A stretch of DNA of 64,000 nt from an uncultured Phycisphaerales bacterium (GCA_949373145.1 CASICI010000002.1:1-64000); one strand, 5' to 3'. Positions 9,218 to 18,878 are shown, numbered from the stretch's first letter. Translations and numbers: made by a program. Notes: generated from the letters alone by a model not told the origin.

Positions 9218-9270
9218 CCGTCACCCCATCTTTCACAGTCCTGATCGTCCCCCGTATTCGGAGGCCGTGA

Positions 9271-10326
9271 ATGCTTGTTGATCACGCTACGTTCACCGTT
9301 CGCTCCGGCAAGGGCGGCGATGGTTCGAACAGTCTGCACCACGCAAAGGGTATGGCCAAAGGCGGCCCCGACGGCGGTGACGGCGGTAATGGCGCCGATG
9401 TCGTGTTCGTGGGTGATCCACACCTCGACACCCTGGCAAGCTACGCACGAAGACGTCTCATCGTCGCCGAGGATGGCGAGAAGGGGCGCAAGAAGTCCTG
9501 CTACGGAAAGCGGGGAGAGACTCTCGAGCTTCCCCTGCCTCTCGGTTGTCAGGTCTACGACACCAGCACCAATGAACTTCTGGTCGACATCGTCTCGGAA
9601 ACGCAGCGTTTCGTGGTTGCTCCGGGCGGCAAAGGGGGACGTGGCAACATTCATTTCGCCACCCCGATCCACCAGACACCTCGTGAGTTCGAAGAGGGCG
9701 AAGAGCCCGTCGAGCTCGAGGTTCGTCTTGAACTGAAACTGATCGCCGACATCGGCCTGGTCGGTCTTCCCAATGCAGGAAAATCGACGATGCTGTCTCG
9801 AGTGTCGAAGGCCAGGCCGAAGGTCGCTGATTATCCCTTCACCACCCTCGGCCCCCAATTGGGGATGATCGAGCTGCCCGGTGAGCGACGCCTGGTCGTG
9901 GCGGATCTTCCCGGATTGATCGAGGGAGCCGCTTCCGGTGCCGGACTTGGTCATGATTTCCTTCGGCACGTCGAAAGAACATCCTTTCTCCTTCATCTTC
10001 TCGATGCCGAGCCCCCGGATGGTTCAAGCCCCGCGGCCAACTACCGTTCGATACGACATGAACTCTCGAGTTTCAGTCCGTTGCTTCTCGAGAAGCGTGA
10101 ACTGATCGCACTCAACAAGATCGACCTCATCGCTGAAGACGAGCGCGAAGCGTTCATCACTCGGATGGCCCAAGAACTGGGCATGCCCGAGGGTGAGCGC
10201 CCGATGGTCGTCTCCGGAGCCACCGGGCAGGGTGTCCGGGAGTTGCTCGAAGCGTGCTGGGTCGAAGTCCAGAACTCCAAGGATGGTGGACTCAAGTCAG
10301 GCTCCACTGGCTGGAAAAGTGCTTGA
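9271..10326 (+). CDS. obgE: GTPase Obg
   Basis: Obg is an essential ribosome-associated GTPase involved in 50S assembly and the stringent response. Residues 1-157 form the glycine-rich OBG domain (SGKGGDGSNS, KGGPDGGDGGNGADV, PGGKGGRGN). The G domain follows with G1 GLPNAGKST (about 167-175), G2/G3 DYPFTTLGPQLG and DLPGLIEGA, and G4 NKIDL. At 351 residues it lacks the variable C-terminal domain of longer Obg proteins, which is normal. It follows rpmA at 53 bases. Its stop codon overlaps the TTG start of the next gene, which suggests translational coupling with that membrane protein. Confidence 0.96.
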   Translation: MLVDHATFTVRSGKGGDGSNSLHHAKGMAKGGPDGGDGGNGADVVFVGDPHLDTLASYARRRLIVAEDGEKGRKKSCYGKRGETLELPLPLGCQVYDTSTNELLVDIVSETQRFVVAPGGKGGRGNIHFATPIHQTPREFEEGEEPVELEVRLELKLIADIGLVGLPNAGKSTMLSRVSKARPKVADYPFTTLGPQLGMIELPGERRLVVADLPGLIEGAASGAGLGHDFLRHVERTSFLLHLLDAEPPDGSSPAANYRSIRHELSSFSPLLLEKRELIALNKIDLIAEDEREAFITRMAQELGMPEGERPMVVSGATGQGVRELLEACWVEVQNSKDGGLKSGSTGWKSA

Positions 10327-11882
10327 CGTCCTCGAATCGTCAATCCTCCTCGCGAAGAAGACGTCGTGTCCTTCAGGTGGTCATCATTCTGCTCGTCGGT
10401 CTCACCACGGTCTGGGTATTCTTCTCGCTTGGTTCCTGGAATCAGCGCATCGTGATCGATTTCGACTATCTCGAGGATCTCAATGCCCCGGCACAGGCCG
10501 TTCCCGAGTCCGAGCGAGCCTGGCCTCCCCTGCGCGAGGCCCTTCTTGGACTTGATCTGCAGGGTCAAGGCTCTTTCATGGAGTTACTGAATGGCTTCAG
10601 CCAGGACTCCTCCGAGGACTGGGTGCCCGAATGGTTCGATCTGAATGAATCAAGGCTGGAACCGATTCGTGCGGCACTGTCCCGTGAGGGTCTCGGATTC
10701 ATCCATGTGCACGGGGTTCCCGTGGGCGATGATCGATTGGTTCTGCTCTCCGGATTCGAACAGGACAACGCCGCCTCGCTTCCTTCCGGAGTCGACACGA
10801 GTTTCGAGGCTCCCGGCTTCATGGCGCTGGAACTCGAGCATCGTTTCACCAGAATCCCCCGGGGACTGGCTCGACTTCTGCTTCGTCATGCGAAGGAAGT
10901 CGCGGGGGAGGGCGAGTCGCTTCTTGCCGTCGAGGACATCGTGGCGACGCTCGATCTCGGGCGACTGGTCGCTCAGGACCGCTTGCTGATCTCTCAGCTG
11001 GTCGGCTTCAGCATCTACAAGCTTGCCATGACGACGTGTCTGGAGCTGCTGGCCGATCCCGAAGCACCATTGGATCGTCCCGCATTGGAGTTTCTTGCAC
11101 GGGTTCTTGACGACCCTCGGTATCAACCGGAACCGATTGATTTTCATGGTGAGCAGGCTGTGCTCCGTGACATCATCCAGCGTTTCTACACGTCTGATGG
11201 TTCCGGAGACGGGTTCCTGGACCTCGATGGTTTCGTCGCCATGTCGGCCGCGACCGGGACCCAGCTTCCGGTCCCCCTGCGGGTCGGAGTGGTGCGTTCG
11301 ATTTTCGGGCCGTTGCTGATATCGGGAGGCAGCACCAGAGCTGAAGTGGAGGCTGTCGCCCGTCGTTGTTACGAGGTGGCTGATGATCTCCAGAGACAGG
11401 ATGTCTGGGCGATGGAATGGACCGAATACGACGCCGCATTCAACCCGTTGCTCGTGACGAATCCCGGTGTCTTCTCAAGTCTGACTCTTTTTCCGCTGAA
11501 TCTCGTGCTGCCTGCGCTCGATGCCGCCATTTCCATGAGCCATCAGAGCCGTTTCAGATACGACTTCGTCAGACTGGTCGTCGCGCTTCATCTCCACCGG
11601 ATCGACCACGGCGAGTGGCCTGACACCTTGCAGGCCATGGTCCCCGGGTACCTCTCGGAGATTCCTCGTGATCCTTTCGACGGTGAGTCACTTCGATACC
11701 GCCTCGTCGACGGTCTGCCGCTGATCTGGTCCGTTGGAGCGGATCGGATCGATCAGTCAGGGGCGACTTTCGACGGTTCCCAGGCACCACCGTGGCTCGT
11801 ACCGAGAAAAGATGATGGTCTGATCGTGGCTGAGGATCTTGTGCTCTGGCAGCTCGCCACCCCGGGCACCTCGGGTGAATGA
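10323..11882 (+). CDS. membrane-anchored protein of unknown function
   Basis: From the TTG at 10323 the product has 519 residues: a short Arg-rich cytoplasmic tail (SRRRRR), one membrane segment (VLQVVIILLVGLTTVWVFF) and a large exported part. The C-terminal region contains LHLHRIDHGEWPDTLQAMVPGYL and IPRDPFDGESLRY, a motif pair seen in many planctomycete secreted proteins of unknown role. The TTG overlaps the obgE stop codon as TTGA and has GGAAAAG just upstream, which makes it a better start than the GTG at 10254 that would lie inside obgE. No catalytic residues can be identified. Coupling to obgE is probably a matter of expression rather than of shared function. Confidence 0.6.
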   Translation: MTSSNRQSSSRRRRRVLQVVIILLVGLTTVWVFFSLGSWNQRIVIDFDYLEDLNAPAQAVPESERAWPPLREALLGLDLQGQGSFMELLNGFSQDSSEDWVPEWFDLNESRLEPIRAALSREGLGFIHVHGVPVGDDRLVLLSGFEQDNAASLPSGVDTSFEAPGFMALELEHRFTRIPRGLARLLLRHAKEVAGEGESLLAVEDIVATLDLGRLVAQDRLLISQLVGFSIYKLAMTTCLELLADPEAPLDRPALEFLARVLDDPRYQPEPIDFHGEQAVLRDIIQRFYTSDGSGDGFLDLDGFVAMSAATGTQLPVPLRVGVVRSIFGPLLISGGSTRAEVEAVARRCYEVADDLQRQDVWAMEWTEYDAAFNPLLVTNPGVFSSLTLFPLNLVLPALDAAISMSHQSRFRYDFVRLVVALHLHRIDHGEWPDTLQAMVPGYLSEIPRDPFDGESLRYRLVDGLPLIWSVGADRIDQSGATFDGSQAPPWLVPRKDDGLIVAEDLVLWQLATPGTSGE

Positions 11883-11885
11883 CGG

Positions 11886-12458
11886 TCAGTCACCGTGCTT
11901 CTGACGCAGCCTCGGTGACAGCCGCAGCAGCAGCTGGACACGCTCGAATTCATCGAGCCAGTCCTGCATCGTCGCATTCAATTCATCCTCCGGAACGTGG
12001 GCTCCCGGGAGCGGGCAGGCGGCTCCGAGCTGTTTGGCGGCCATGGCGCGGTAGCGAGTCAGCGTTCGATCCCCGTAGGAGCCGATCAGTTCGAAGTCCT
12101 CCGAGCAGAAGACCACCGTCGGCACCCTGAGACCGGCGTTGATCTTCACCTGTTCGGCGAGATCATCGTGTTCATCACGATCCAACCAGCGAAGGTCGAT
12201 GTGGTCACAGGCCGAAGCCACGCGCTCGATCATCGGCCCTTGGACCACGCAGTCTCCGCACCATGTGCCTGAAAGGCACATGACCTTCATCGACCGTGTG
12301 AACCCGTCGAGGACATCCTGCTGTGCCGGAGAGATCTCCAGCCGCTTCTCGATGTCGCGCCAGCTTTCGATTCTCGACTGATCCTTGGCCAGGTAGGTCT
12401 CGTAGTCGTCACCTTCGGAATGCTTGCTGCGAAGAAATTGTGCGTCGAGTGCGGTCAT
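11886..12458 (-). CDS. thioredoxin-fold protein
   Basis: The 190-residue cytoplasmic protein has the thioredoxin-like core: strand KVMCLSGTWCGDC with the redox pair Cys-Gly-Asp-Cys in place of the classical CGPC, followed by DLRWLDRDEH and the cis-Pro motif RVPTVVF. No signal peptide is present, so it works in the cytoplasm, perhaps as a general disulfide reductase or a bacilliredoxin-like protein. Its start overlaps the stop of the upstream TlpA-like gene by four bases (ATGA), so the two are translated together; the pair may link a cytoplasmic and an exported thiol protein. Substrates are unknown. Confidence 0.75.
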   Translation of the reverse strand: MTALDAQFLRSKHSEGDDYETYLAKDQSRIESWRDIEKRLEISPAQQDVLDGFTRSMKVMCLSGTWCGDCVVQGPMIERVASACDHIDLRWLDRDEHDDLAEQVKINAGLRVPTVVFCSEDFELIGSYGDRTLTRYRAMAAKQLGAACPLPGAHVPEDELNATMQDWLDEFERVQLLLRLSPRLRQKHGD

Positions 12459-13201
12459 CGTGGTGTGTCTTTTCTGAAAGTGTTGTCGGATGTGGCGTCG
12501 AGAACGTCGTTCACCGCGTTTCTGACCGAATCATAGTCATGAAATCCGACCATGACCTCCTGTATGACTCCGCTGGCATCAAGAATGAACATGGTCGGCA
12601 GGGCGGAGACGCCGGCAAGGGGGCCCGGTGCCTCGTCTCGATTCAGCGCGACGATGGCGTAGTTCGGTGAGCCGGTCAGACCTCTTCGCTCGGAAACCCA
12701 TCGAGCGACCTGATCTCGCGCTTCGAAGGTGACTCCGATCACCGGTACGGAGGTGTCTTCCTGAATCCTTTGCAGAACCGGCATCGCGGCGAGGCAAGGG
12801 CCGCACCAGGTCGCCCAGACATCGATGATCATCGGCCCGTCCTTCAGAGTGGTGCTGTTGAGTGTCCGCCCTTCGATGGTGGTGAACTCGACATCAAGCT
12901 GCTGGCCGACGGCTCCGCGTGCCATGCTTGTTTCAAGTCGGGGAAGAATAAGCGTGGTGAAGAGTGCAAGCATCACCAGACTCGAGGCCAGAAGTCCCAC
13001 AAAGCCGAGTGCCATGCCGAAACCCGCGGAGACCGGTCGGGGGAGCAGCGGGTTCTGCCTGCGTGCTCCCAGCAGAATTGCAGCCAGCGCGGGCACGATT
13101 CCCACGCCCAGGATGAGTGATGCTGGAATGCTGGCTGCGCCGAGAATGAGGCTCAGCACACCGGTTCGTCGTGTCGGGGATGTCGCATGAGGCTCTGTCA
13201 T
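12455..13201 (-). CDS. TlpA/ResA-type thiol-disulfide oxidoreductase with N-terminal membrane domain
   Basis: The 248-residue protein begins with about three hydrophobic segments (GVLSLILGAASIPASLIL, then two more up to residue 90), resembling the DUF4190-type membrane module with two small helices. A TlpA/ResA thioredoxin domain follows with DVWATWCGPCLAAMPVLQRI, the CGPC active site at about residues 133-136, and cis-Pro in ALPTMFILD. It should face the periplasm and reduce or carry protein disulfides, for example in cytochrome c maturation. It is the first gene of a two-gene unit with the thioredoxin-fold gene (four-base overlap). No cytochrome genes are visible nearby, so the target is open. 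Confidence 0.8.
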   Translation of the reverse strand: MTEPHATSPTRRTGVLSLILGAASIPASLILGVGIVPALAAILLGARRQNPLLPRPVSAGFGMALGFVGLLASSLVMLALFTTLILPRLETSMARGAVGQQLDVEFTTIEGRTLNSTTLKDGPMIIDVWATWCGPCLAAMPVLQRIQEDTSVPVIGVTFEARDQVARWVSERRGLTGSPNYAIVALNRDEAPGPLAGVSALPTMFILDASGVIQEVMVGFHDYDSVRNAVNDVLDATSDNTFRKDTPR

Positions 13202-13458
13202 GGGCCGTCCTGTCGAGTTGAAGTGTCATTTTCAGTTCCTGCAGGAGTTTATACGCCCCGTCAGTCACTTGCCCTCTTCAATTCAGGTACGCTGTCTCCA
13301 GGTCGTGAGTCTCCGACCTCTGACTAGAAAAACCTGATCGAGAGAAAGATTCATGTCACGTGCCCTCCATTTTATCCATCTGCAATGGAATTGGAAAAGG
13401 TGCCTGATCTTTCTTTTCGTCGTGATTCAGTCCTTCATGCTGATCTGACGCCACGGCA

Positions 13459-14904
13459 TCATTTGATGCGAGTGGTGAGCGCGCGCGCAACCGGCCCCAT
13501 CGTCAGCCCTTGGACCAGTACCGACATCACCACGATGATGAAGACCGTGAGGATGAATCCGTCTCGCAGTGCGATCTGTTCGTCGGTGCCGACGGGCATG
13601 CTCAGTGCCAGTGCGAAGGAGACGCCACCTCGCATGCCGGCCCAGGTCATCAGAAGAAGCCCCGGTTGATTGATCCTGCGACTTCCCGGACGCAACAGCC
13701 ACGGCACCGAGAGGCTTGCATAGCGGGCGAAGAGAATGATGGGAAAAAGCATGAGCGCGGCAAGCGTGGTGTGCAGATTCCAGCTCAGAACGAGAAGTTC
13801 GAGCCCGATCAAAGCGAAGAAAAGTGGATTGATCACGCCATCGATCGATGTCCAGAAATCCTCGACGGCGCGCGTGTTCTCCGAACCATGGTCTTTTTCC
13901 GACCGGAACTGCGCGAAAGTGATGCCTGCGATGGTCACGGCGACCGCGCTCGAGACGCCCAGTGCATCGGCCAGTCCGCCGGTCCCGAGGGCCGTGCCGA
14001 TCGTCACCAGGATGCCGAGACCGTCCTTTCCACTCGAGGTGAACAGGGCCACGCCGAGTCTGCCGGTGGCAAGGCCCAGGATGATCGCACCACCCGCGAT
14101 CCAGAAGAAGTCGAGAGACAACGTCCAGCCACTGATCTCGGTCGCTGATGAGGCTTCTCCTGCAGTCAAAGGATTTCCAAAGACCACCAGTTGCAGCAGC
14201 AGGATGAAGGCGATGATCGAAATCGCATCGTTGAAGAGCGATTCCCCGGCGACGTACGCTCTGATCGCCTGGGAAAGCTTCAGACGTCGCAAGAGGCTCA
14301 TGATCGCCACGGGATCGGTGGGGGCGATGATCGCGGCGAAGAGCAAGGCGCCCAGAAAGGGCACCTCGTAGTCCCAGTCGGGTGGGGTGATCGAATTCAT
14401 CCACTCCATGAACAACCAGACGAAGGTCCCGGTGATCGTGATCGAAAGCACCGTGCCCAGGGTGGCTGCGTAGATGATCGCGGTTCGATATTTTCTGACC
14501 AACGCGGTGTCGAGCTGCATCGCTCCCGAGAAAAGAAGCAACCCCAGAAGAAAACTCAACACCACCTCGCTCGAATATCGATCGAGGAAATTCTTGATCT
14601 GATTCTCGTCGATGAACCCGAGGTTTCCGATCCCGAGCAGGATTCCCGCGAGAAGAATCCCAAAGAGCATCGTGCCCACCGCACTGGGGAGTTTCAGCAC
14701 CTTTTCATTGAACCACGCCCCGATCGCGGTGAGGCCCACGAACAATGAAATGCAGCTGAAGAGATTGAATCGATTGGTCATTTCAAGTGTGGTCTTGATC
14801 GACTCCACACTGACCGCCCCGGTGCCCTTCGTCGCCTGCCGTACCGTCGTTGCAGCGTCCGTCTCGACAAGCAGCATGAACAGTTCCATGGCTTCGAGTG
14901 TCAT
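13459..14904 (-). CDS. Na+/H+ antiporter, CPA1 family
   Basis: The 481-residue inner-membrane protein has about twelve hydrophobic segments and the CPA1 hallmarks APTDPVAIMSLL and GESLFNDAISI, which carry the ion-binding Asp residues in the NhaP/NHE family. It should exchange Na+ (or K+) for protons to control internal pH and salt, which suits a marine organism. The start ATG at 14904 lies four bases after the mutS stop, so the two genes probably share a transcript. The first 40 residues are hydrophilic and the first membrane helix begins near LFSCISLFVGLT, so an internal start at MTNRFN is also possible. The downstream stretch 13202-13458 shows nothing clear. Confidence 0.85.
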   Translation of the reverse strand: MTLEAMELFMLLVETDAATTVRQATKGTGAVSVESIKTTLEMTNRFNLFSCISLFVGLTAIGAWFNEKVLKLPSAVGTMLFGILLAGILLGIGNLGFIDENQIKNFLDRYSSEVVLSFLLGLLLFSGAMQLDTALVRKYRTAIIYAATLGTVLSITITGTFVWLFMEWMNSITPPDWDYEVPFLGALLFAAIIAPTDPVAIMSLLRRLKLSQAIRAYVAGESLFNDAISIIAFILLLQLVVFGNPLTAGEASSATEISGWTLSLDFFWIAGGAIILGLATGRLGVALFTSSGKDGLGILVTIGTALGTGGLADALGVSSAVAVTIAGITFAQFRSEKDHGSENTRAVEDFWTSIDGVINPLFFALIGLELLVLSWNLHTTLAALMLFPIILFARYASLSVPWLLRPGSRRINQPGLLLMTWAGMRGGVSFALALSMPVGTDEQIALRDGFILTVFIIVVMSVLVQGLTMGPVARALTTRIK

Positions 14905-14908
14905 CGGT

Positions 14909-17593
14909 TCACTCTGTCTCGTGGATCTGCGTGATGAGTCGCCTCAGCTGGTCGAACGCCTCGAGCGGTGTCATCGAGTCGAGCGAAAGCGCTTTCATCG
15001 ACTGAATGACGGGGTGGACCGACGAGTTGTTGAACAGCGGGAGTTGATCCACCGGTTTTTTCGAGGGCTGCGGGCTGATCACCGGCCCCTCGGTGGCGTT
15101 CACCACCAGGGTGTCCAGCACGGCCTGCGCTCGCTTGAGCGTCGATTTCGGAAGACCCGCCAGACGGGCCACGTGAATTCCGTAGGAACGGTCGGTTCTT
15201 CCCGGCTGTATGCGATGCAGGAAGATGATCTGATCGTTCCATTCCTTGACCATGACATGAAGGTTCGTCACGGCGTCGATCGTGTCCGCCAGGCCAGTCA
15301 ATTCGTGGTAATGCGTGGCGAAGAGGGTGGGTGCTCCGCGTTGCGCGAGCGTCTCGGTGATCGCCCAGGCCAGAGACAACCCGTCGAGCGTGCTGGTGCC
15401 TCGTCCGATCTCATCGAGAATCACGAGACTGTTCGGAGTCGCATGGTGCAGGATGTTGGCGGTCTCGGTCATTTCCACCATGAAGGTCGATCGTCCGCTG
15501 TGCAGTTCGTCACTGGCTCCGATGCGGGTCATGATTCGATCCATGAGTCCGAGTCTCGTCGAGTTGGCGGGGACCCACGAGCCGGCATGTGCGAGCAGAG
15601 CGGTCAAGGCGACCTGTCTGATGAAGGTCGACTTGCCGGCCATGTTCGGTCCGGTGATCAGCGCCATGGTCGCGCTGCTTCCACTTCCGGCCAGCGCGCA
15701 GTCATTGGGGACGAAGCTGTCACGCAGCATGGCCTCGAGCACGGGGTGCCGGCCACCACTGATTTCAATGCCCGGGACATTGGTGATCTCGGGACAGGAC
15801 CAGCCACGTTTCGAAGCGATCTCAGCCAGTCCCAGCAGACAGTCGATTCGAGCGACGATCGAAGCGTATTCAGCGATTCGATCCGTCTTTTCCGTGACCG
15901 TTTCACAGAGTTCCGCGAAGAGTTCACGTTCCCGTGCCACCGCACGGGATTCGGCGGTGAGCACCTTTTCCTCGAACGTCTTGAGTTCGGGCGTGATGAA
16001 TCGCTCGGCGTTCTTGAGCGTCTGCTTTCGAGTGAACGAGTCGGGAGCCTTGTCACTGTTGGCTCGACTCAGTTCGAGGTAGTACCCGAAGACCTTGTTG
16101 TAGCCCACCTTCAACGCCGACAGTCCGGTCTCTTCGATGATGCGTGCCTGATACTCGGCGAGCCAGCTGTTCGCATCGCGTTGCAGGGTTCGTGCTTCGT
16201 CCAGTTCAGGGTCGATGCCATCCTGAATGAGCCCGCCTGCGCGCATGTGGCTGGGGGGGGTGTCGACGCAGCATTCGAGGATGCGTTCTTCCAGAGGAGC
16301 CAGTTCGAGACCGACACGTTCCAGTCTGGCTCGCACTTCGGTGAAGTTCGGTCGGGCCTCGAGTTCATCGAGGAGCACCACGAGATGGGAGAGTGACTGG
16401 CCGAGCCCGACCAGGTCACGCGGTGTCGCGCGACCCATCGAGATGCGTGAACCGATTCTGGCCACATCCTGAATGCCGTCGAGGACATCCCTCAGTCGGC
16501 TGGAGAAATCGTCGTCTTCGATGAAGGTGCTGATGGCCATCTGACGTGCTTCGATTCGTGCACGATCCCGAAGCGGCCAGCACAACCACTCTCGAAGGAG
16601 CCTGCGCCCCATGGGAGTACGGCCCTTCTGAAGAACCGAGAGGAGTGTCCCCTCGGTGGTTCCGGTGCGCATCGTGCGAATGACTTCCAGGCTGCGGAGG
16701 CTGGTCGCATCGATCACGAGATGGTCGGATTCATTGCTCAGTCGTGGCGGCTGCAGATGAGCAAGACTTCGTCCACCGTCTTCATCCGTGGGACCCTGAG
16801 TCTCCCGCAGATACTGCAGAAGCGCCCCAGCGGCCTGGATGGCGGGATGGTCGCCACCCAGTCCGAATCCTTCGAGCGAGGCGACTGCGTGAAAATTCTT
16901 GAGCACCCGCTGGCCGTGTTCTCTGGTGAAGGTCCACTCCGGTCTTCGCGTGACCGGAACCTGTCCCACTGCTTCAAGTTCGGCAAGCCAGGCGGGGGAC
17001 TCTTCTTCGCCGTCACAGACGATGAGTTCCGCCGGTGCGATGCGAGCGAGTTCATCATGCAGGCGCGCCTGCGGCACATCGTGGAGATCGAAGGCGCCGG
17101 TCGAGAGTTCAGCCGAAGCGATCAGGGCGCGACCCTCGCTGAGATGAACCGCGGCGACATGATTGGAGGACGCATCATCCAGCAGTGATTCATCAACGAG
17201 GGTGCCGGGTGTGAGCACGCGGGTCACGGCTCGGTCGACCACGCCCTTGGCGTCCTTCGGATCCTGGATCTGATCACAGATCGCGACTCGAAACCCGCGC
17301 TCCACCAGACGTCGCAGATAGCCCTCCATCGCGTGGTAGGGAACGCCTGCCATCGACATGCCCTTCGTACGCTCCGTGAGCGTGATTCCAAGCACTTCAT
17401 GGGCGGTCACCGCATCCTGATCGAAAAGCTCGTAGAAATCACCCATTCGAAACAGCAGCAGGCAGTCCGGGTGGGCGGTCTTGAAGCGCACGTACTGCTT
17501 CATGGCGGGCGTCTGCCACATCGGTCCGTCGAATCTCGGATCTACGCTCTGCCCGGCGTGTGCGGCATCTTCGGGTGCGTATGAACTCGTCAT
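14909..17593 (-). CDS. mutS: DNA mismatch repair protein MutS
   Basis: MutS finds base mismatches and small loops after replication and recruits MutL. The 894-residue protein has all domains: the mismatch-binding motif LFRMGDFYELF near residue 49 (Phe and Glu contact the mismatch), the connector, the lever/clamp region, and the ABC-type ATPase with Walker A GPNMAGKST and the signature and Walker B stretch LVILDEIGRGTSTLDGLS. Length and order match bacterial MutS1. It is followed by the antiporter gene four bases later. A strong inverted repeat (17673-17702) and tRNA-Ala lie upstream on the same strand. No mutL is present in the window. Confidence 0.97.
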   Translation of the reverse strand: MTSSYAPEDAAHAGQSVDPRFDGPMWQTPAMKQYVRFKTAHPDCLLLFRMGDFYELFDQDAVTAHEVLGITLTERTKGMSMAGVPYHAMEGYLRRLVERGFRVAICDQIQDPKDAKGVVDRAVTRVLTPGTLVDESLLDDASSNHVAAVHLSEGRALIASAELSTGAFDLHDVPQARLHDELARIAPAELIVCDGEEESPAWLAELEAVGQVPVTRRPEWTFTREHGQRVLKNFHAVASLEGFGLGGDHPAIQAAGALLQYLRETQGPTDEDGGRSLAHLQPPRLSNESDHLVIDATSLRSLEVIRTMRTGTTEGTLLSVLQKGRTPMGRRLLREWLCWPLRDRARIEARQMAISTFIEDDDFSSRLRDVLDGIQDVARIGSRISMGRATPRDLVGLGQSLSHLVVLLDELEARPNFTEVRARLERVGLELAPLEERILECCVDTPPSHMRAGGLIQDGIDPELDEARTLQRDANSWLAEYQARIIEETGLSALKVGYNKVFGYYLELSRANSDKAPDSFTRKQTLKNAERFITPELKTFEEKVLTAESRAVARERELFAELCETVTEKTDRIAEYASIVARIDCLLGLAEIASKRGWSCPEITNVPGIEISGGRHPVLEAMLRDSFVPNDCALAGSGSSATMALITGPNMAGKSTFIRQVALTALLAHAGSWVPANSTRLGLMDRIMTRIGASDELHSGRSTFMVEMTETANILHHATPNSLVILDEIGRGTSTLDGLSLAWAITETLAQRGAPTLFATHYHELTGLADTIDAVTNLHVMVKEWNDQIIFLHRIQPGRTDRSYGIHVARLAGLPKSTLKRAQAVLDTLVVNATEGPVISPQPSKKPVDQLPLFNNSSVHPVIQSMKALSLDSMTPLEAFDQLRRLITQIHETE

Positions 17594-17672
17594 GGCTTCA
17601 GTGTAACGATGCCGTGGGTGGGAACGTCAATTGTCGTGTTTTCCCCGGTTCGACCATCTGGAGGCCGAACGC

Positions 17673-17702
17673 ACGACGCCTCGACAGGGGTCGAGGCGTC
17701 GT
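17673..17702 (-). terminator. 13-bp perfect inverted repeat downstream of tRNA-Ala
   Basis: ACGACGCCTCGAC and its exact complement are separated by a 4-base loop. The repeat lies ten bases past the 3' end of tRNA-Ala and before mutS on the same strand. No T-run follows, so termination, RNA 3' end protection or a protein site are all possible. Confidence 0.4.
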
Positions 17703-17711
17703 GGCGGGTGA

Positions 17712-17784
17712 TGGAGCGGAAGGGGATCGAACCCTCAACCTCCTCGATGCGACCGAGGCACTCTCCCAATTGAGCTACCGCCCC
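17712..17784 (-). tRNA. tRNA-Ala (anticodon CGC)
   Basis: The minus strand folds into a 73-base cloverleaf. The acceptor stem GGGGCGG pairs with CCGCTCC and contains the G3-U70 pair that identifies alanine tRNAs. The anticodon stem CCTCG/CGAGG closes a 7-base loop with CGC in the middle, which reads GCG codons. The T arm shows GGTTCGATCC. The discriminator base is A, and CCA is not encoded. Confidence 0.93.
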
Positions 17785-17897
17785 GCTGAGCCGAATATCT
17801 TAGCCTTTAAGCAACCGACCTGCCACGCCTTGCCGGCGTCTGAGCGGTACACTGTGAGACGTCATTTTCTCTCTTTTAGGCACTGGGAACGCACCTC

Positions 17898-18878
17898 ATG
17901 TTCTGGCTTTTCGTCATCTACTGCAGCTTCATCGCGCTCGCATCCGTGCTGGGGGGGTTTCTTCCTCTCCTGTTCAAGTTGACCCATCTTCGAATGCAGG
18001 TCGCGTTGTCCTTCATCTCCGGCATCCTTCTCGGTGTCGGGATTCTGCACATGCTTCCTCATGCACTTGCAGAGGGTGCGCCCGTCTCAGGGGTGTGCAT
18101 GGCGTTCCTGGCCGGCTTCCTCCTGATCTTCTTCCTGGAACGCTTCTTCTGCTTCCATCATCACGAGACCGACGACTCCTCCGAGGACGGCCATCGAAGG
18201 CGTTCGCATGGATGAGCACAGCATGGGTTGGATGGGGACGTTCTTCGGAATGACCATTCACACGTTGCTCGCAGGGATCGCCCTGGGGTCGACGGTGGCT
18301 TCATGAACCACGAATTGCAGGCTGATGACGCCACCGCCGGAACCGGCTCGGTCCTGATGGGCCTTGCAGGCTTCGGGACGTTTCTCGCCATCCTGTTCCA
18401 CAAGCCTTTCGATGCCCTCACCATCACGGCGGTGATGCGTGTCAGCGGAGCGTCTCGAGGACGCATCCTGCTGGTCGAATGTCCTCTTCGCCCTGGTGAT
18501 TCCTCTCGGCATTCTGCTCTTCTTCTTCGTCGATGGCATCGGGACCTGGCACAACCTCACCGCGTATGCACTCGCGTTCAGTGCAGGCACCTTCTCTGTG
18601 CATCGCGGCGGCTGATCTCATGCCGGAACTCCAGTTTCACAAGCATGACCGATTTCTTCTGTCAGGTGCTCTGGTCGCAGGACTTGCCGTCGCGTGGGCC
18701 AGCGGACTCTTTGAACACAGACCATGACCATGGTCACGGGCATGCCGGCACGACCATCGGCCACGACCACTCGGGCCACGACCATTCGGGCCACGACCAT
18801 TCGGGCCACGACCATTCGGGCCACGACCACTCGGGCCACGACCACTCGGGTCACGACCACGCCGGTCATGACCACTGA
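17898..18878 (+). CDS. ZIP-family metal transporter with His-rich tail, frameshifted
   Basis: ZIP proteins move zinc or other divalent metals into the cytoplasm. The N-terminal segment starts MFWLFVIYCSFIALASVLGG, followed by ISGILLGVGILHMLPHALAE, a typical ZIP helix with metal-binding His. After a frameshift near 18200 come MGWMGTFFGMTIHTLLAGIALG (helix with the metal-binding His), then GFGTFLAILFHKPFDALTI, the HKxPxxx-type ZIP motif, then AGTFLCIAAADLMPELQFH. These blocks lie in several frames, so at least three indels break the gene. The end is a run of seven GHDHS-type pentapeptides, a likely metal-binding tail. ZIP His-rich stretches usually lie in the loop after helix III; here it is at the C-terminus. 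Confidence 0.8.
18759..18875 (+). repeat. 15-bp tandem repeat encoding GHDHS
   Basis: Seven 15-base units read GGC CAC GAC CAY TCG with a few third-base changes, plus a final 12-base partial unit, and end at the ZIP stop codon. In frame they give Gly-His-Asp-His-Ser repeats, a metal-binding low-complexity tail. Near-identical units suggest recent expansion by slippage, so the copy number may differ between strains. Confidence 0.9.

Noticed and set aside
18759-18875. Tandem 15-bp units that resemble a short CRISPR or minisatellite array
   Set aside because: The units are contiguous without spacers and stay in frame with the ZIP gene up to its stop codon, so they are a coding repeat.
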